Shown: positions 44,226 to 53,703, counted from the stretch's first letter. The stretch is DNA of 64,000 nt from Shewanella carassii (GCF_002777975.1 NZ_NGVS01000033.1:1-64000), one strand, 5' to 3'. Numbers and translations: made by a program. The notes: generated by a model not told the origin, from the letters alone.

Positions 44226-44249
44226 TCCCCGAGCCTTTTGGCTCGGGGA
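44226..44249 (+). terminator. Hairpin after nagP
   Basis: TCCCCGAGCC and GGCTCGGGGA form a perfect 10-bp stem with a TTTT loop, 65 bp after the stop. The T-run after it is poor. Confidence 0.55.
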
Positions 44250-44724
44250 TCTCGTAATAACTGATGTCTCAGTCACGAACCCAAACACTCTTGTGTCATA
44301 AAGAAGTCAATGACGGCTGCCTCAAACCCGAATGGCTTTTTCATCGCAGTCGAAAGGCTTTGACCACTATCAATATCGAGTTCGTGAAGGGGGATTGGAG
44401 TTAACCCGGTTACAGCTTGAGGTACTGGCGATACGCTGGTTTTTTAAACCCATCATCCAGGAAGTGAGCTATGGCATTTACCCACTTAAATCTTTGAGCA
44501 TAACCATCAAGTGTTATTACGCGACCCATTGTCTTCGCCCTGAAAAATTGGCAAGAATCATAAGGCAATGATCTTTAAATTGAAATTTACGGTAGCAAAA
44601 AATCACTCAGGCGGAAAGGCGTGTATAGATGTGGTTTGTGTTTGGTTTTTGATAGAGGCACAAGTCCCCATAAATAGGGAGTGCACTCGCAGGGCTCTAA
44701 TAGAAGGCACTACAAACCTGTGGC
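44250..44724. other. Intergenic region without supported gene
   Basis: A 79-codon open frame at 44332-44571 has no ribosome site and no family resemblance, so it is not called. The region may be decayed sequence between nagP and the convergent EAL gene. No terminator for the EAL gene was found. Confidence 0.4.
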
Positions 44725-45492
44725 TTAGAGATTGGAGAAATCGACCTGGGGCAAGCTCTCAAAACTCGGGCGGGCAAAAAGGTAGCCCTGCATCAGTTCG
44801 ATTCCTGCTGTTTTGAGCCAAAAACATTCTCCTTGGGTTTCTATTCCCTCGGCCAATGGGGTAATGCCCAAGTCATGGAACATGCTCAGGCAATGTGTCA
44901 CTATCGATTGGCGAACTTTGTCCGTATCTATATTCCGGATTAACTCCATATCAAGCTTTATGATATTGGTCTGGAAATTTGCCAGCAGATCCAGCCCTGA
45001 ATACCCGGAACCAAAGTCATCTATGGCGGTTATGAAGCCCAGGGCTCGATAGCATTCCACAATACGTTTAACGTGGTTGCTGTCTTCAATCTTCTCTACC
45101 TCAGTGAATTCAAACATGATCCTCTCGGTAGGGAAGTTGTATTTTTTGGCCGCTTCCAGAGTGGTTCGAATGCAGCGCTCGGGTTTATATACGGCATTGG
45201 GGAGAAAGTTGATACTCAACATGGAGTCTATGCCAAGCCGCGAGGCCAGCGAGATGGCTTTTATCCGGCACATCTGATCAAAGATATAACGGTTGTGGTC
45301 GTTGACCTTGGAAAATACCTGGCCTGCCGCCTCATTGTTTAATCCCCTAACCAGTGCTTCATAACCAAACACGCTGTTATTTTTGATGTTTATTATGGGT
45401 TGAAAAGCCATTGAAAAATCAAACCCCAACTCCTTTTTGTTTAGGCAGTTACTGCAGGGGTAGATTTCATAACTTGCTGATCCTTCTAGCAT
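44725..45492 (-). CDS. Stand-alone EAL-domain protein
   Basis: This 255-residue cytosolic protein is a single EAL domain preceded by a short segment with CSNC (Cys13, Cys16). The signature EAL is at 45-47 (GYEALVRG). MFEFTEVEKI and AIDDFGSGYSGLDLLA carry the further metal-binding and loop-6 residues, so c-di-GMP phosphodiesterase activity is plausible. It resembles the EAL part of BLUF-EAL and YdiV-type proteins but has no BLUF domain. A CxxC upstream of the domain could be a redox or zinc switch (inference). It stands alone, upstream of the tRNA pair and on their strand. Confidence 0.85.
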   Translation of the reverse strand: MLEGSASYEIYPCSNCLNKKELGFDFSMAFQPIINIKNNSVFGYEALVRGLNNEAAGQVFSKVNDHNRYIFDQMCRIKAISLASRLGIDSMLSINFLPNAVYKPERCIRTTLEAAKKYNFPTERIMFEFTEVEKIEDSNHVKRIVECYRALGFITAIDDFGSGYSGLDLLANFQTNIIKLDMELIRNIDTDKVRQSIVTHCLSMFHDLGITPLAEGIETQGECFWLKTAGIELMQGYLFARPSFESLPQVDFSNL

Positions 45493-45657
45493 TAAAATGA
45501 CCTTTTCGAGTGTTTATCCTTAAGGTTAGCTGGCTTTTTATGCTTAAGCAAAGCGGCTTTGGGTTAAGCCACGAGTTAGCGCAAAGGAAGAGGGAAAGGG
45601 CGGTCTGCCGTAGAAATCGGGTAAAACCATGGCTGAAGTCAGCGGGAATGATATAAA

Positions 45658-45687
45658 CAAAAACGCCACTCAGTGAGTGGCGTTTTT
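45658..45687. terminator. Terminator after the tRNA pair
   Basis: AACGCCACTC pairs with GAGTGGCGTT across a 3-base loop, with A on one side and T on the other, so it works in both directions. It lies 10 bp beyond the 3' end of tRNA-Thr. Confidence 0.85.
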
Positions 45688-45696
45688 GCTGTTTCA

Positions 45697-45772
<76 letters not shown>

Positions 45773-45779
45773 TAAATTG

Positions 45780-45855
45780 TGGTGCCCGAACCCGGAATCG
45801 AACCAGGGACACGCGGATTTTCAATCCGCTGCTCTACCAACTGAGCTATTCGGGC
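45780..45855 (-). tRNA. tRNA-Phe (anticodon GAA)
   Basis: The 76-base gene begins GCCCGAATAGCTCAG and ends TTCGGGC, A and an encoded CCA. The anticodon arm GCGGATT-GAA-AATCCGC gives GAA. It lies 7 bp upstream of tRNA-Thr in one transcript. Confidence 0.97.
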
Positions 45856-45923
45856 AACTGAACTGAGTGTCAGTCATCTACTTCGAACCGGGAGTTGAGG
45901 CCCGTGTCGTTCGGAGTGCGCGT

Positions 45924-45952
45924 ATAATATAGTTCTGAATTTTTTCCTGCAA
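45924..45952 (-). promoter_or_regulatory. Promoter of tRNA-Phe/tRNA-Thr
   Basis: On the minus strand TTGCAG and TATTAT are separated by 17 bp and followed by a GC-rich start region (ACGCGCACTCCG), typical of stringently controlled stable-RNA promoters. The rest of the 375-bp gap up to 46231 holds only AT-rich sequence before the cytochrome gene. Confidence 0.75.
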
Positions 45953-46231
45953 GTGCTTTTTCCGCATAAATCCTGTGTTCGCTCAGTTAATGCTCAGAAT
46001 TGGGCTTTTTGAGCTGAAATCAAACTGATATCGCTTGAAAAGCCAGCAGGCCGCCCATTGCATCAAACTATCTTTGCCTCAATCTGCCGTGTTACCCGCA
46101 GCACTGTGGCTCTTTAAGCCCACCTTTTGTCCTTCTTTCTAAAATTTCGAAATAAATAGCCAATATTTAATGATTTTAGTTTTCATTTAGTTTCCATATG
46201 ATGTGCTTAAGACATAGCTTAAGGATAGAAA

Positions 46232-46780
46232 ATGCTTGCCAACACTCGTCAGGGCTACGGCCTTGTCAGCATTTTGAACCACTGGTTATCGGCCATTGCC
46301 GTGATAGGCCTGTTTGGGCTCGGCTACTGGATGGTTGATTTGACCTATTACAGTGCCTGGTATCAGAAGGGGCCGCATCTGCACAAGAGTATCGGCATTT
46401 TGCTGTTGGCGCTTACCTTGGTCAGATTGTTGTGGAAACTGCTGAGCCCGTCGCCACAGGCGATACCGGACAAGCCTTTACTGCAGAAGGCGGCCCGTTT
46501 GGCGCATTGGGGACTCTACCTGTTGCTGATGCTGATTATGTTGAGCGGCATATTGATCTCCACCGCCGATGGCCGGGGTATCGCGGTATTTGACTGGTTT
46601 GAGCTGCCGGGTGTCGGTGAGCTGTTTAACAATCAGGCCGATATCGCCGGGGCGATACATAAATACGCCGCCTATAGCTTAATAGCCCTGGTGGTGCAGC
46701 ATGCCTTGGCGGCGCTGAAACACCATTTTATCGACAAAGATCAGACACTCGTCAGGATGATTAAACTCAAGAGAGGATAG
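46232..46780 (+). CDS. Cytochrome b561 family protein
   Basis: This 182-residue inner-membrane protein has four membrane helices and the haem-ligand histidines of bacterial b561 (YodB/YceJ type): H17 in [10 protein letters not shown] in [11 protein letters not shown] in [18 protein letters not shown] and H in [28 protein letters not shown]. It probably passes electrons between quinol and a periplasmic partner. It lies 4 bp before a YceI-family gene, the same pair as yceJ-yceI of E. coli. Confidence 0.9.
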   Translation: MLANTRQGYGLVSILNHWLSAIAVIGLFGLGYWMVDLTYYSAWYQKGPHLHKSIGILLLALTLVRLLWKLLSPSPQAIPDKPLLQKAARLAHWGLYLLLMLIMLSGILISTADGRGIAVFDWFELPGVGELFNNQADIAGAIHKYAAYSLIALVVQHALAALKHHFIDKDQTLVRMIKLKRG

Positions 46781-46784
46781 CAAA

Positions 46785-47360
46785 ATGAAAAAGACCCTGT
46801 TTGCCGGTTTGCTTGGCAGCGCCCTGTTATTGCCTTGCGCCGTGAATGCCGCCGACTATGTGATTGATACCCAGGGCGCCCATGCCTCTATCAATTTTAG
46901 AGTCAACCATCTTGGCTACAGCTTTGTGGTCGGGCGTTTCAATGAATTTGAAGGCAGCTTCAGCTTTGACAAGGCCAACCCGGCAGATGCCAAGGTGAAT
47001 GTGACCATCAACACCCAAAGCCTGGATTCAAACCATGCCGAGCGGGACAAGCACTTGCGTTCGGCCGACTTCATCAATGCCGGCAAGTATCCCAAGGCCA
47101 GCTTCAAGTCCACTAAGGTGGAGGACAAAGGCAATGGCGAATTGGCGATCACCGGTGACTTTACCCTCAATGGGGTCACCAAGCCGCTTACCATAGATGC
47201 CAAGGCTATCGGTGAAGGGCAGGACCCTTGGGGTGGTTACCGCGCCGGTTTTGTCGGTTCTACCGAGTTTGCCCTCAAGGATTACAAGATTACTACCGAT
47301 CTGGGCCCGGCTTCCACTCACGTCAAACTCGACCTGGTGGTTGAAGGGGTTAAACAGTAA
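46785..47360 (+). CDS. yceI: YceI-family periplasmic protein
   Basis: This 191-residue protein has a Sec signal peptide ([22 protein letters not shown], cleaved before ADYVID). The rest is a lipocalin-like barrel: [58 protein letters not shown] and [10 protein letters not shown]. Relatives bind polyisoprenoid or quinone-like lipids. It is linked to the cytochrome b561 gene in one operon, which suits a shared role with isoprenoid redox lipids (inference). A clear terminator follows. Confidence 0.92.
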   Translation: MKKTLFAGLLGSALLLPCAVNAADYVIDTQGAHASINFRVNHLGYSFVVGRFNEFEGSFSFDKANPADAKVNVTINTQSLDSNHAERDKHLRSADFINAGKYPKASFKSTKVEDKGNGELAITGDFTLNGVTKPLTIDAKAIGEGQDPWGGYRAGFVGSTEFALKDYKITTDLGPASTHVKLDLVVEGVKQ

Positions 47361-47379
47361 CCCACAATAGTTTCAACAG

Positions 47380-47403
47380 AAGGCGCCGTCGGCGCCTTTT
47401 TCT
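47380..47403 (+). terminator. Terminator after yceI
   Basis: AGGCGCC-gtc-GGCGCCT is followed by TTTTTC. Confidence 0.9.
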
Positions 47404-47522
47404 TTGGCCCACAAACGGGCAGCGAAAGTCACCGAAAGTCAGCGCCGATATGGCACAATGAGCGCCAATACAAACAATAGAGCCCGGGTACTTGGGCCGC
47501 CGCATCGTTGTGAGCTGAAACC

Positions 47523-47861
47523 ATGTTGAATATCGAAACCCTTGAGCAGCTTAAACAACTGCTCGAAAGCCAACCCGCGGTATTGTTGCTGTTCGGCGGC
47601 GAGCATTGCGGCGTGTGTCAGGCGTTGAAGCCCAGAATAAGCGCCATGTTGGCCGACGAGTATCCACTATTGCAGGCGGCCTATATCGATAGTCAGGGCC
47701 CTGGCCAGCAGCTATCCGCCCAGATGAGTATCTTTAGTCTACCCGTGGTGCAGGTCTATTTTGACGGCGAAAAGTTTGCCGAGTTGCAGCGGGTATTTTC
47801 TCTGGCGGATCTGCGAGAGGCAATCGACAGGCCCTATCGGCTCAGTTTTGAGGAGTTCTAG
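47523..47861 (+). CDS. Thioredoxin-family protein with CGVC motif
   Basis: This 112-residue thioredoxin-fold protein has the redox motif CGVC at 29-32 (FGGEHCGVCQALKP), not the usual CGPC. The cis-Pro is in FSLPVVQVYFDGE. No signal peptide is present, so it acts in the cytosol. Its partner is unknown. It is a single gene, preceded by a short leader and followed by a 174-bp gap to the exporter leader peptide. Confidence 0.82.
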   Translation: MLNIETLEQLKQLLESQPAVLLLFGGEHCGVCQALKPRISAMLADEYPLLQAAYIDSQGPGQQLSAQMSIFSLPVVQVYFDGEKFAELQRVFSLADLREAIDRPYRLSFEEF

Positions 47862-48035
47862 CCCAAACAATGAGCTTAACTCATGCGGGGAATAGCTCTT
47901 GATAGGTTAATTTGAGTCGACAACCGACTATGGTCGTTGATTATTTTATGTGTCAGTATTCGATGCTTGTTTGATTAAGCTATTAAATATAGTTTCAACG
48001 CAAGTCGCACCTGCGCCTGGGATTGAGGTTAGATT

Positions 48036-48077
48036 ATGAAGAGAGCAGTGAAGGCAGTCCAATTATCGCTTGAATAG
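48036..48077 (+). CDS. Putative leader peptide of the CmlA-like exporter
   Basis: A 13-codon frame encodes MKRAVKAVQLSLE, preceded by GAGG about 8 bases before its ATG. Its codons 8-11 form the left arm of a hairpin whose right arm holds the ribosome site of the exporter gene. Ala4 and Ala7 fit the known preference of chloramphenicol for stalling when Ala, Ser or Thr is the penultimate residue. Such leaders control cmlA, cat and erm genes. Expression of this peptide is inferred only. Confidence 0.6.
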   Translation: MKRAVKAVQLSLE

Positions 48078-48097
48078 ATTCTTAGCAATAATTGGAC
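48057..48097 (+). promoter_or_regulatory. Translational attenuator hairpin
   Basis: GTCCAATTAT (48057-48066) pairs perfectly with ATAATTGGAC (48088-48097). After one mismatch, GCT pairs with AGC, leaving a 13-base loop. The only Shine-Dalgarno-like bases of the exporter gene (GGA, 48094-48096) lie in the right arm, 7 bases before its ATG. Confidence 0.65.
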
Positions 48098-48103
48098 GCA
48101 AAA

Positions 48104-49294
48104 ATGAATAGAAACAATATCTGGAATTACTCATTCTTATACTCTTTGGTACTTCTGGTACCTTTTGATCTGCTTGCTTCACTGGGGATGGACTTATACC
48201 TTCCGGCAGTGAATGAAATCGGCACAAGTTTCAAGGTAGGAAGGGAGCAGGTTCAGCTGACGCTGACCATGTATATGGCACTCCTAGGCCTTGGGCAATT
48301 GCTGTTTGGCCCCCTCTCGGACAAGCTTGGCAGAAGGCCGATAGTCGTTATTGGCGCTGTCTTGTACTCATTGTCCAGCCTGGCTATTCCCTTAAGTCCG
48401 AACTTTGATTACTTCCTGGGACTGAGATTGTTACAGTCGCTGAGCGCGTCTGCACTATTGGTTGCGGCGTTTGCCACGGTCAGAGATGTATTTGCCGAAA
48501 GGGAAGAAGGCGTAGTCGTTTATGCCATCATGGGTTCAGTGTTGGCTTGTGTCCCGGCAGTGGCACCGTTTCTGGGCGCCTTGATAGAAAAGCAGTGGCA
48601 TTGGCAGGGCATATTTTACTTCCTGGGAATATTTGCTGCCGTGGTTGCCGTACACACAGTGTTTAAATGGCCAGAAACCCGGCCAGCCAAAACCCAGCCG
48701 TTTCGTTTCAATAGCTTGTTCACCATTCTGGGTTCCAAGATTTTTATTGGTTATACCTTGGCTTATGCAACGGCTATGGGGACCTTCTTCGCCTACTTTT
48801 CCACCTCGCCTTCGGTGCTTATGGATACCTTGAGCCTGAGTAAACTCGAGTTCAGCCTCTGGTTCGGCTCGGTGGCGATTGTGATGATACTGACCACCAG
48901 GTTCGTCAAGCCTTTGGTTAGGCGTTGGGGAATCAGCGGCACAGTGTTTCGAGGGCTGGCGGGGCTATTTGTCAGTGGGCTTATCCTCTATCTGTGCGAG
49001 TGGCTCTTGGGGGTTACCCTGCTGGGCTTTATGCTTCCCATGTACCTGATTGGAGTCAATATTGCCTTGACTTGTGCCGTCTCGGCCAACGGCGCGCTGC
49101 ACGCCTTCTCCGCTTCGGCGGGTTTGGCAACGGCGCTCTATTATGCGCTGGAAAGCCTGTACTTAAGCCTTATGGTCAGTGTGCTGATAAAGCTGATCCC
49201 GCCCGGGACCTCAGCCACCATAGCCGTGTATATCTTTATCTCTTCCCTGTTGGCTGCGGGCTTTATCCTGCTGGGCAGGCGGCAGAGTAAATAG
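48104..49294 (+). CDS. CmlA/FloR-like MFS drug exporter
   Basis: This 396-residue inner-membrane transporter has twelve helices. It closely follows CmlA-type chloramphenicol exporters: LLVPFDLLASLGMDLYLPAV, QLTLTMYMALLGLGQLLFGPLSDKLGRRP (motif A), GLRLLQSLSASALLVAAFATVRDVFAEREE and VPAVAPFLGALIE (motif C). The predicted start at 48104 follows the attenuator hairpin; an upstream in-frame TTG lies inside the right arm. Codon use and GC appear like neighbouring genes, suggesting a resident chromosomal gene and not a recent cassette. Substrate is predicted to be phenicols, but Bcr-like specificity is possible. Confidence 0.85.
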   Translation: MNRNNIWNYSFLYSLVLLVPFDLLASLGMDLYLPAVNEIGTSFKVGREQVQLTLTMYMALLGLGQLLFGPLSDKLGRRPIVVIGAVLYSLSSLAIPLSPNFDYFLGLRLLQSLSASALLVAAFATVRDVFAEREEGVVVYAIMGSVLACVPAVAPFLGALIEKQWHWQGIFYFLGIFAAVVAVHTVFKWPETRPAKTQPFRFNSLFTILGSKIFIGYTLAYATAMGTFFAYFSTSPSVLMDTLSLSKLEFSLWFGSVAIVMILTTRFVKPLVRRWGISGTVFRGLAGLFVSGLILYLCEWLLGVTLLGFMLPMYLIGVNIALTCAVSANGALHAFSASAGLATALYYALESLYLSLMVSVLIKLIPPGTSATIAVYIFISSLLAAGFILLGRRQSK

Positions 49295-49310
49295 CTTCTT
49301 ATAAGCTTGC

Positions 49311-49343
49311 AGGCCACACTTGAGCTTATTCAGGTGTGGCCTT
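49311..49343 (+). terminator. Hairpin after exporter gene
   Basis: AGGCCACAC pairs with GTGTGGCCT, with an inner CTTGA/TCAGG extension. The T-run after it is weak. Confidence 0.6.
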
Positions 49344-49682
49344 CGCTGTAGTGAGTGACATAAGGCTTCATCCCCCGGTTTCAAATAATGATGATACAGT
49401 TAGCAGCCTCGGACTGTTGCTACATCAGCTTGCTTGAGAATGGCGATAATCTGACTATCCGTGTATCGCGATTTTTTATGTCGAATCTCCTGCGTCTAAT
49501 GTACGAGAAAATTCTACTTTTGGCTGCGGTTATTTTTCGGGGAGACGACATTATTGTGCTAAATATTCCTGCATTTTCGGACTACGTTACTATAAAAAAC
49601 TGGCTAAAAATCGGTTGCTTGCACCCTGATTACTATTGAGTACTTTGATGGTTGGGTACAACGAAATGTTAAGGAGTGCGTA
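49344..49682. other. AT-rich region before the zinc-ribbon gene
   Basis: An 83-codon open frame at 49388-49639 resembles no family I know and has no ribosome site, so it is not called. The region probably holds the promoter of the small gene at 49683. Confidence 0.4.
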
Positions 49683-49859
49683 ATGGGAAGAGAGAAAGCA
49701 AAGCAACTTCAGAAAGAAGAGGGTTGGAATACCAAGGCGTCAATAGAGGAATATAGGTGTAAGGAGTGTGGGACGTTAATCTCCTATGACGAAAGAGAGT
49801 TTTATTTCAAGATTAATCGATGTACATACTGCCACTACACTTTGTCTAAGGATGACTAA
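49683..49859 (+). CDS. Small zinc-ribbon protein (58 aa)
   Basis: The protein starts MGREKAKQLQKEEGWNTKAS, a charged helix, followed by a zinc ribbon with CKEC at about 26-29 and CTYC at about 47-50. Support for it being real: AAGGAG 8 bases before the ATG, a strong terminator directly after the stop, and the paired CxxC motifs. I do not know the family. It could bind RNA, DNA or a protein partner. It stands alone between the exporter and yggX. Confidence 0.75.
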   Translation: MGREKAKQLQKEEGWNTKASIEEYRCKECGTLISYDEREFYFKINRCTYCHYTLSKDD

Positions 49860-49862
49860 ATG

Positions 49863-49896
49863 AAAGGCCCTCTTAATGAGGGCCTTTGTTTTTTTC
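49863..49896. terminator. Bidirectional terminator between the zinc-ribbon gene and yggX
   Basis: AAAGGCCCTC pairs with GAGGGCCTTT across a 5-base loop, followed on the plus strand by GTTTTTTTC. It also serves the convergent yggX-mutY unit. Confidence 0.92.
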
Positions 49897-49947
49897 ATAT
49901 CGGCGTAAAACCATTTCTTACTTTGGGTGACGCTAAACTATAGCGGC

Positions 49948-50226
49948 TTATTCATCTTCTGCCGGTGGCACATAGCCTTCAATCTGTACTTCCTGACCTT
50001 CGAACAGGAAGGCAACCATCTGCTCTTCCAGCAGTTTGCGATCATCGACATTCATCATGTTCAGTTTCTTTTCGTTGATCAGCATGGTCTGTTTTTTCTG
50101 CCACAGGCCCCAGGCCTCTTTGCTGATGTTGTCGAAAATGCGCTTGCCGAGTTCGCCGGGATACAGTTGGAAATCCAGGCCATCGGCTTCTTTCTTGAGA
50201 TAGACGCAGTTAACTGTGCGTGCCAT
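49948..50226 (-). CDS. yggX: Iron-trafficking/oxidative damage protection protein YggX
   Basis: This 92-residue protein matches YggX from end to end ([54 protein letters not shown]). It protects iron-sulfur proteins from oxidants and is thought to handle ferrous iron. The conserved Cys7 is present. It starts 2 bp after the mutY stop, so the two are co-transcribed, as in E. coli, linking oxidised-base repair with iron homeostasis. Confidence 0.95.
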   Translation of the reverse strand: MARTVNCVYLKKEADGLDFQLYPGELGKRIFDNISKEAWGLWQKKQTMLINEKKLNMMNVDDRKLLEEQMVAFLFEGQEVQIEGYVPPAEDE

Positions 50227-50228
50227 GT

Positions 50229-51335
50229 TTACTCCTTGGTCAGACTCGGTTCCAGGCTGGCCAATACCCGCTCTGTTGCAGCGGCCAGTCCCACCCGGGA
50301 AGGTTGGTTTAAGTTATACCAGAGACAGGGTTTGGGTTCCATTACCCTGTCTTTACTCTGGGCGCTGTGACCTTGGTCCAGCAGCGTGTCTGTGGCTACT
50401 TTGCTCTTTAGCCGCAGCAGCATAGGCTGGGCGTCCAGGTGAAAGTGGCTGAAGGTGTGACGAAAACCGGGTAGCTCAGTGATGCTGTGCTCTGCAAGCC
50501 CCAAGGCTTTGGCGGCTTGCAGCAGGTTTTGTCTGTTGCTGAACTCGGGGAAACACCAGAGGCCGCCCCAGATCCCGGCGGGGGGCCTTTGCTGCAGCAA
50601 GATCTCGCCATCGTGTTCCAGCACCAGTAGCCAGGCTTCTTTGGCCGGAATCGCCTTCTTCGGCTTCTTACCGGGGAAGTCGCCCTGGCGCCCCATTAGC
50701 TGCGCCTTGCAATCGCGGGCGACCGGGCACTGGTCACAGGCGGGGCGGGAGCGGGTGCAAATGGTGGCACCTATATCCATCATCGCCTGGTTGTATTTTT
50801 GGATCTCGGCCTTGGGCGTGAGCGCTTCGGTCAGCTGCCAGAGTTGGTTTTCCACATCCTTTTGCCCGGGCCAACCTTCTATGGCGCCGTGGCGGGCGAG
50901 TACCCGTTTGACGTTGCCATCCAATATGGGGTGATGTTGCCCCAAAGACAGCGACAGTACCGCACCTGCGGTTGAGCGGCCAATGCCCGGCAGTGCCAGT
51001 ACCGAGTCGAAGTCGGTTGGAAACTCGCCTTGGAACTCATCACGCACCTTGATGGCGGCCTTGTGCAGGTTACGGGCGCGGGCGTAATAGCCCAGACCTG
51101 TCCACAGATGCAGCACTTCGTCTGTGTCGGCATTGGCTAGGCTGACGACATCGGGGAAACGGGCAATGAATTTTTGGAAGTAGGGGATAACAGTCGCGAC
51201 CTGGGTCTGCTGCAACATGATTTCAGAAATCCATACTTTGTATGGGGTCTTTTGCTGTTGCCATGGCAGAGTCTTGCGACCATTCAAGTCGTACCATTTT
51301 ACGATACGTTCTGCGAAAGAGGCTGTCTTGTTCAT
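50229..51335 (-). CDS. mutY: A/G-specific adenine DNA glycosylase
   Basis: This 368-residue base-excision enzyme removes adenine opposite 8-oxoguanine. The catalytic Glu lies in [12 protein letters not shown] (about 37-48). The helix-hairpin-helix [31 protein letters not shown] (about 116-146) contains the catalytic Asp. The [4Fe-4S] ligands are in [19 protein letters not shown]-terminal NUDIX-like domain for 8-oxoG recognition follows from about 230. It opens the mutY-yggX unit and is divergent from trmB. Confidence 0.95.
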   Translation of the reverse strand: MNKTASFAERIVKWYDLNGRKTLPWQQQKTPYKVWISEIMLQQTQVATVIPYFQKFIARFPDVVSLANADTDEVLHLWTGLGYYARARNLHKAAIKVRDEFQGEFPTDFDSVLALPGIGRSTAGAVLSLSLGQHHPILDGNVKRVLARHGAIEGWPGQKDVENQLWQLTEALTPKAEIQKYNQAMMDIGATICTRSRPACDQCPVARDCKAQLMGRQGDFPGKKPKKAIPAKEAWLLVLEHDGEILLQQRPPAGIWGGLWCFPEFSNRQNLLQAAKALGLAEHSITELPGFRHTFSHFHLDAQPMLLRLKSKVATDTLLDQGHSAQSKDRVMEPKPCLWYNLNQPSRVGLAAATERVLASLEPSLTKE

Positions 51336-51505
51336 CGGCGCAGTGTAGCCGCAGCCAAGGGGCGAAACAAGGAGATTGATGCCCCCAAATGATTGACTTA
51401 TTTCGTTCTTGTGGATTGTTGGTATACTTTTTCAGCATCAGGGCTTGCACTGTATGGTGAACTTTGGATAATGCCCTTCTTTTTCAAACCTCTCTAGGGG
51501 CAAAA

Positions 51506-52222
51506 ATGAGCGAAGTCACAACGGCCGAGTTTAACGAAGAAGGCAAGTATCTGCGCAAAGTAAGAAGCTTTGTGCTGCGTGAGGGTCGCCTCACCAAGGG
51601 CCAGGCCCAGGCCATAGAAGCGCATTGGGGCAGCATGGGGCTGGATTATTCCCCCGAGCCTCTGGATTTGAACGCCGTTTTTGCCCGTGAGGCAGACACA
51701 GTGCTGGAGATAGGTTTTGGTATGGGCGCCTCTCTGGTGACCATGGCCAAGGAAGCCCCCGAGCTTAACTTTATCGGTATCGAAGTGCACAAGCCTGGTG
51801 TGGGCGCCTGTCTTGCCGATGCCGGCGAAGCCGGAGTCACCAACCTGAGAGTATTCCATCACGATGCCATGGAAGTGCTGGAGCACGCCATTGCCGATAA
51901 TTCTCTGGCGCGGCTGCAGCTGTTTTTCCCCGACCCATGGCACAAGAAACGCCACCACAAGCGCCGCATAGTGCAGCCGGCCTTTGCCGAGTTGGTGCGC
52001 CGTAAACTGAAAATCGGTGGTGTGTTCCACATGGCTACCGATTGGGAAAACTACAGCGAACATATGCTGGAAGTGATGAATGCCGCCCCCGGCTATCGCA
52101 ACCTTTCCAGCGATGGCACTGCAGTGCCACGCCCGGATTACCGTCCGTTGACCAAGTTCGAGGCCCGCGGCCAGCGCCTGGGGCACGGTGTTTGGGATCT
52201 GATGTTCGAACGTACAGAGTAA
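51506..52222 (+). CDS. trmB: tRNA (guanine-N7-)-methyltransferase
   Basis: This 238-residue enzyme methylates G46 in the variable loop of tRNAs using SAM. The SAM site is [33 protein letters not shown] and [23 protein letters not shown] are the characteristic TrmB motifs. The start MSEVTTAEF at 51506 follows AGGGGC; the open frame extends 42 bp upstream without support. It leads a unit with yggL and glsB and is divergent from mutY, an arrangement conserved in many gamma-proteobacteria. Confidence 0.94.
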   Translation: MSEVTTAEFNEEGKYLRKVRSFVLREGRLTKGQAQAIEAHWGSMGLDYSPEPLDLNAVFAREADTVLEIGFGMGASLVTMAKEAPELNFIGIEVHKPGVGACLADAGEAGVTNLRVFHHDAMEVLEHAIADNSLARLQLFFPDPWHKKRHHKRRIVQPAFAELVRRKLKIGGVFHMATDWENYSEHMLEVMNAAPGYRNLSSDGTAVPRPDYRPLTKFEARGQRLGHGVWDLMFERTE

Positions 52223-52244
52223 TTACACCTGAGGGAGAAGCAGT

Positions 52245-52568
52245 ATGGCTATTCGCAGTCGTCGTTTGCGCAAGAAGTTGCGTGTTGATGAATTCCAGGA
52301 GTTGGGATTTGACGTTAGTTGGCGTTTTGCCGACTCTGTGTCGGAGGAACAGATAGATCCCCTGGTCGACCGTTTTATTGATGAAGTCATAGAACCTAGA
52401 GGCTTGGGCTTCCACGGTGGTGGCCACAGAGAGTGGGAAGGCATTATTGCCACTCAAAGAATTGGCAAGTGCACCGAAGATGACAGAAGCGCAGTCAAGG
52501 CATTCTGGGAAGCTCAGCCAATTAACGAGTTGGAAGTCACTGAGCTTTACGACATTTGGTGGAGTTGA
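52245..52568 (+). CDS. yggL: YggL-family (DUF469) ribosome-associated protein
   Basis: This 107-residue basic protein matches Ygg[50 protein letters not shown] and [20 protein letters not shown]. It is linked to the large ribosomal subunit in E. coli. It lies 22 bp after trmB and its end overlaps the start of glsB, so all three probably share a transcript. Confidence 0.93.
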   Translation: MAIRSRRLRKKLRVDEFQELGFDVSWRFADSVSEEQIDPLVDRFIDEVIEPRGLGFHGGGHREWEGIIATQRIGKCTEDDRSAVKAFWEAQPINELEVTELYDIWWS

Positions 52569-53482
52569 TCCCGGACGAGGCCTTGCTTGAGCAGGTGCTC
52601 GACAGGGTTCGCCCTCTGATTGGCCAGGGTAAGGTGGCGGATTATATTCCGGCCCTTGCCCGGGTTAATGCCAACAAGCTGGGGATTGCCGTTACTATGG
52701 CCGACGGCACCACAGTGGGGGCAGGGGATTATTTAGAGCCTTTTTCCATTCAAAGTATTTCTAAAGTGTTCAGCCTGACATTGGCGCTGACACTCTATGA
52801 AGAAAGCGAAATCTGGAGCCGGGTAGGCAAAGAGCCGTCGGGTCACTCATTTAATTCTCTGGTGCAGGTGGAGTTGGAGCGCGGCATTCCCCGTAATCCC
52901 TTTATCAATGCCGGGGCACTGGTCATCGCCGACTTGCTGCAGAGCCGCCTCGGGGCGCCCAAGCACAGAATGCTGGAAGTGGTTCGCCGTTTGGCGGGTA
53001 ATCCGCATATCTGCTACGACAAGGTGGTGGCCGATTCCGAATATCAGCACAGTGCCCGCAATGCCGCCATTGCCTATCTGATGAAGTCCTTCGGTAACTT
53101 CAACAATGATGTGGATACTGTGCTGCGAAGCTATTTCCATTACTGCGCCTTGAAAATGAGCTGCGCCGATCTTTCCCGGGCCATGATGTATCTGGTCCAA
53201 GGCGGTAAGGCATTGGATGGCAAAGCGCTGATATCACCGCTGCAGAGCCGCAGACTCAATGCGCTCTTGGCCACGTCCGGGCTGTACGATGGCTCGGGAG
53301 AATTTGCCTACCGGGTTGGCATGCCGGGCAAGAGTGGTGTCGGTGGCGGCATAATCGCTGTGATCCCCGGTGACATGTCCATCTGTGTCTGGTCGCCGGA
53401 GCTTGACCGCAGCGGCAACTCACTCGCCGGTACGGCAGCGCTGGAGCAACTCAGGCTGGCCGTTGGCCGCTCAATCTTCTGA
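52559..53482 (+). CDS. glsB: Glutaminase
   Basis: This protein of about 307 residues is a serine-dependent beta-lactamase-fold glutaminase converting glutamine to glutamate and ammonia. The Ser-x-x-Lys motif is in [12 protein letters not shown]. Other motifs are [48 protein letters not shown] and GKSGVGGGI. The exact start is uncertain: the coding frame begins inside yggL, with TTG at 52556, GTG at 52559 or TTG at 52565 possible. GTG is listed. In E. coli the same neighbourhood carries ansB, so a different amidohydrolase occupies this place here. Confidence 0.9.
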   Translation: MELIPDEALLEQVLDRVRPLIGQGKVADYIPALARVNANKLGIAVTMADGTTVGAGDYLEPFSIQSISKVFSLTLALTLYEESEIWSRVGKEPSGHSFNSLVQVELERGIPRNPFINAGALVIADLLQSRLGAPKHRMLEVVRRLAGNPHICYDKVVADSEYQHSARNAAIAYLMKSFGNFNNDVDTVLRSYFHYCALKMSCADLSRAMMYLVQGGKALDGKALISPLQSRRLNALLATSGLYDGSGEFAYRVGMPGKSGVGGGIIAVIPGDMSICVWSPELDRSGNSLAGTAALEQLRLAVGRSIF

Positions 53483-53486
53483 ACCC

Positions 53487-53516
53487 AAAGGCAGCACTCC
53501 GCTGCCTTTGTTTTTT
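53487..53516 (+). terminator. Terminator after glsB
   Basis: AAAGGCAGC pairs with GCTGCCTTT across a 5-base loop, followed by GTTTTTT. Confidence 0.93.
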
Positions 53517-53615
53517 ACGCCATACCATAGCTTTCAGCCTAAAGTTGCACATTAGGCGCTTGCCGGGTTTCCGGCCACTATCACTATGTAGCCCATCACC
53601 TGCGGTGAGCTTTCG

Positions 53616-53703
53616 CACAGGCGATCCTGTGACTCGCTGCAAGTACATCCCTGTAAGCTCTGCCTCGCCATCCCTGGCTCGGAAGGTCACAGTTCCGCCT
53701 GTG
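53616..53703 (-). repeat. 88-bp GGA-hairpin unit, copy 6 (variant arms)
   Basis: The inner hairpins are TAC-ATCCCT-GTA (53644-53655) and GCC-ATCCCT-GGC (53667-53678), the same arm type as copy 3. The minus-strand loops are AGGGAU. Confidence 0.8.

Noticed and set aside
44332..44571. 79-codon open frame between nagP and the EAL gene
   Set aside because: No ribosome site, no family resemblance, and position in a region that looks decayed.
49388..49639. 83-codon open frame after the CmlA-like exporter
   Set aside because: AT-rich, no ribosome site, no recognisable features. The supported gene starts downstream at 49683.
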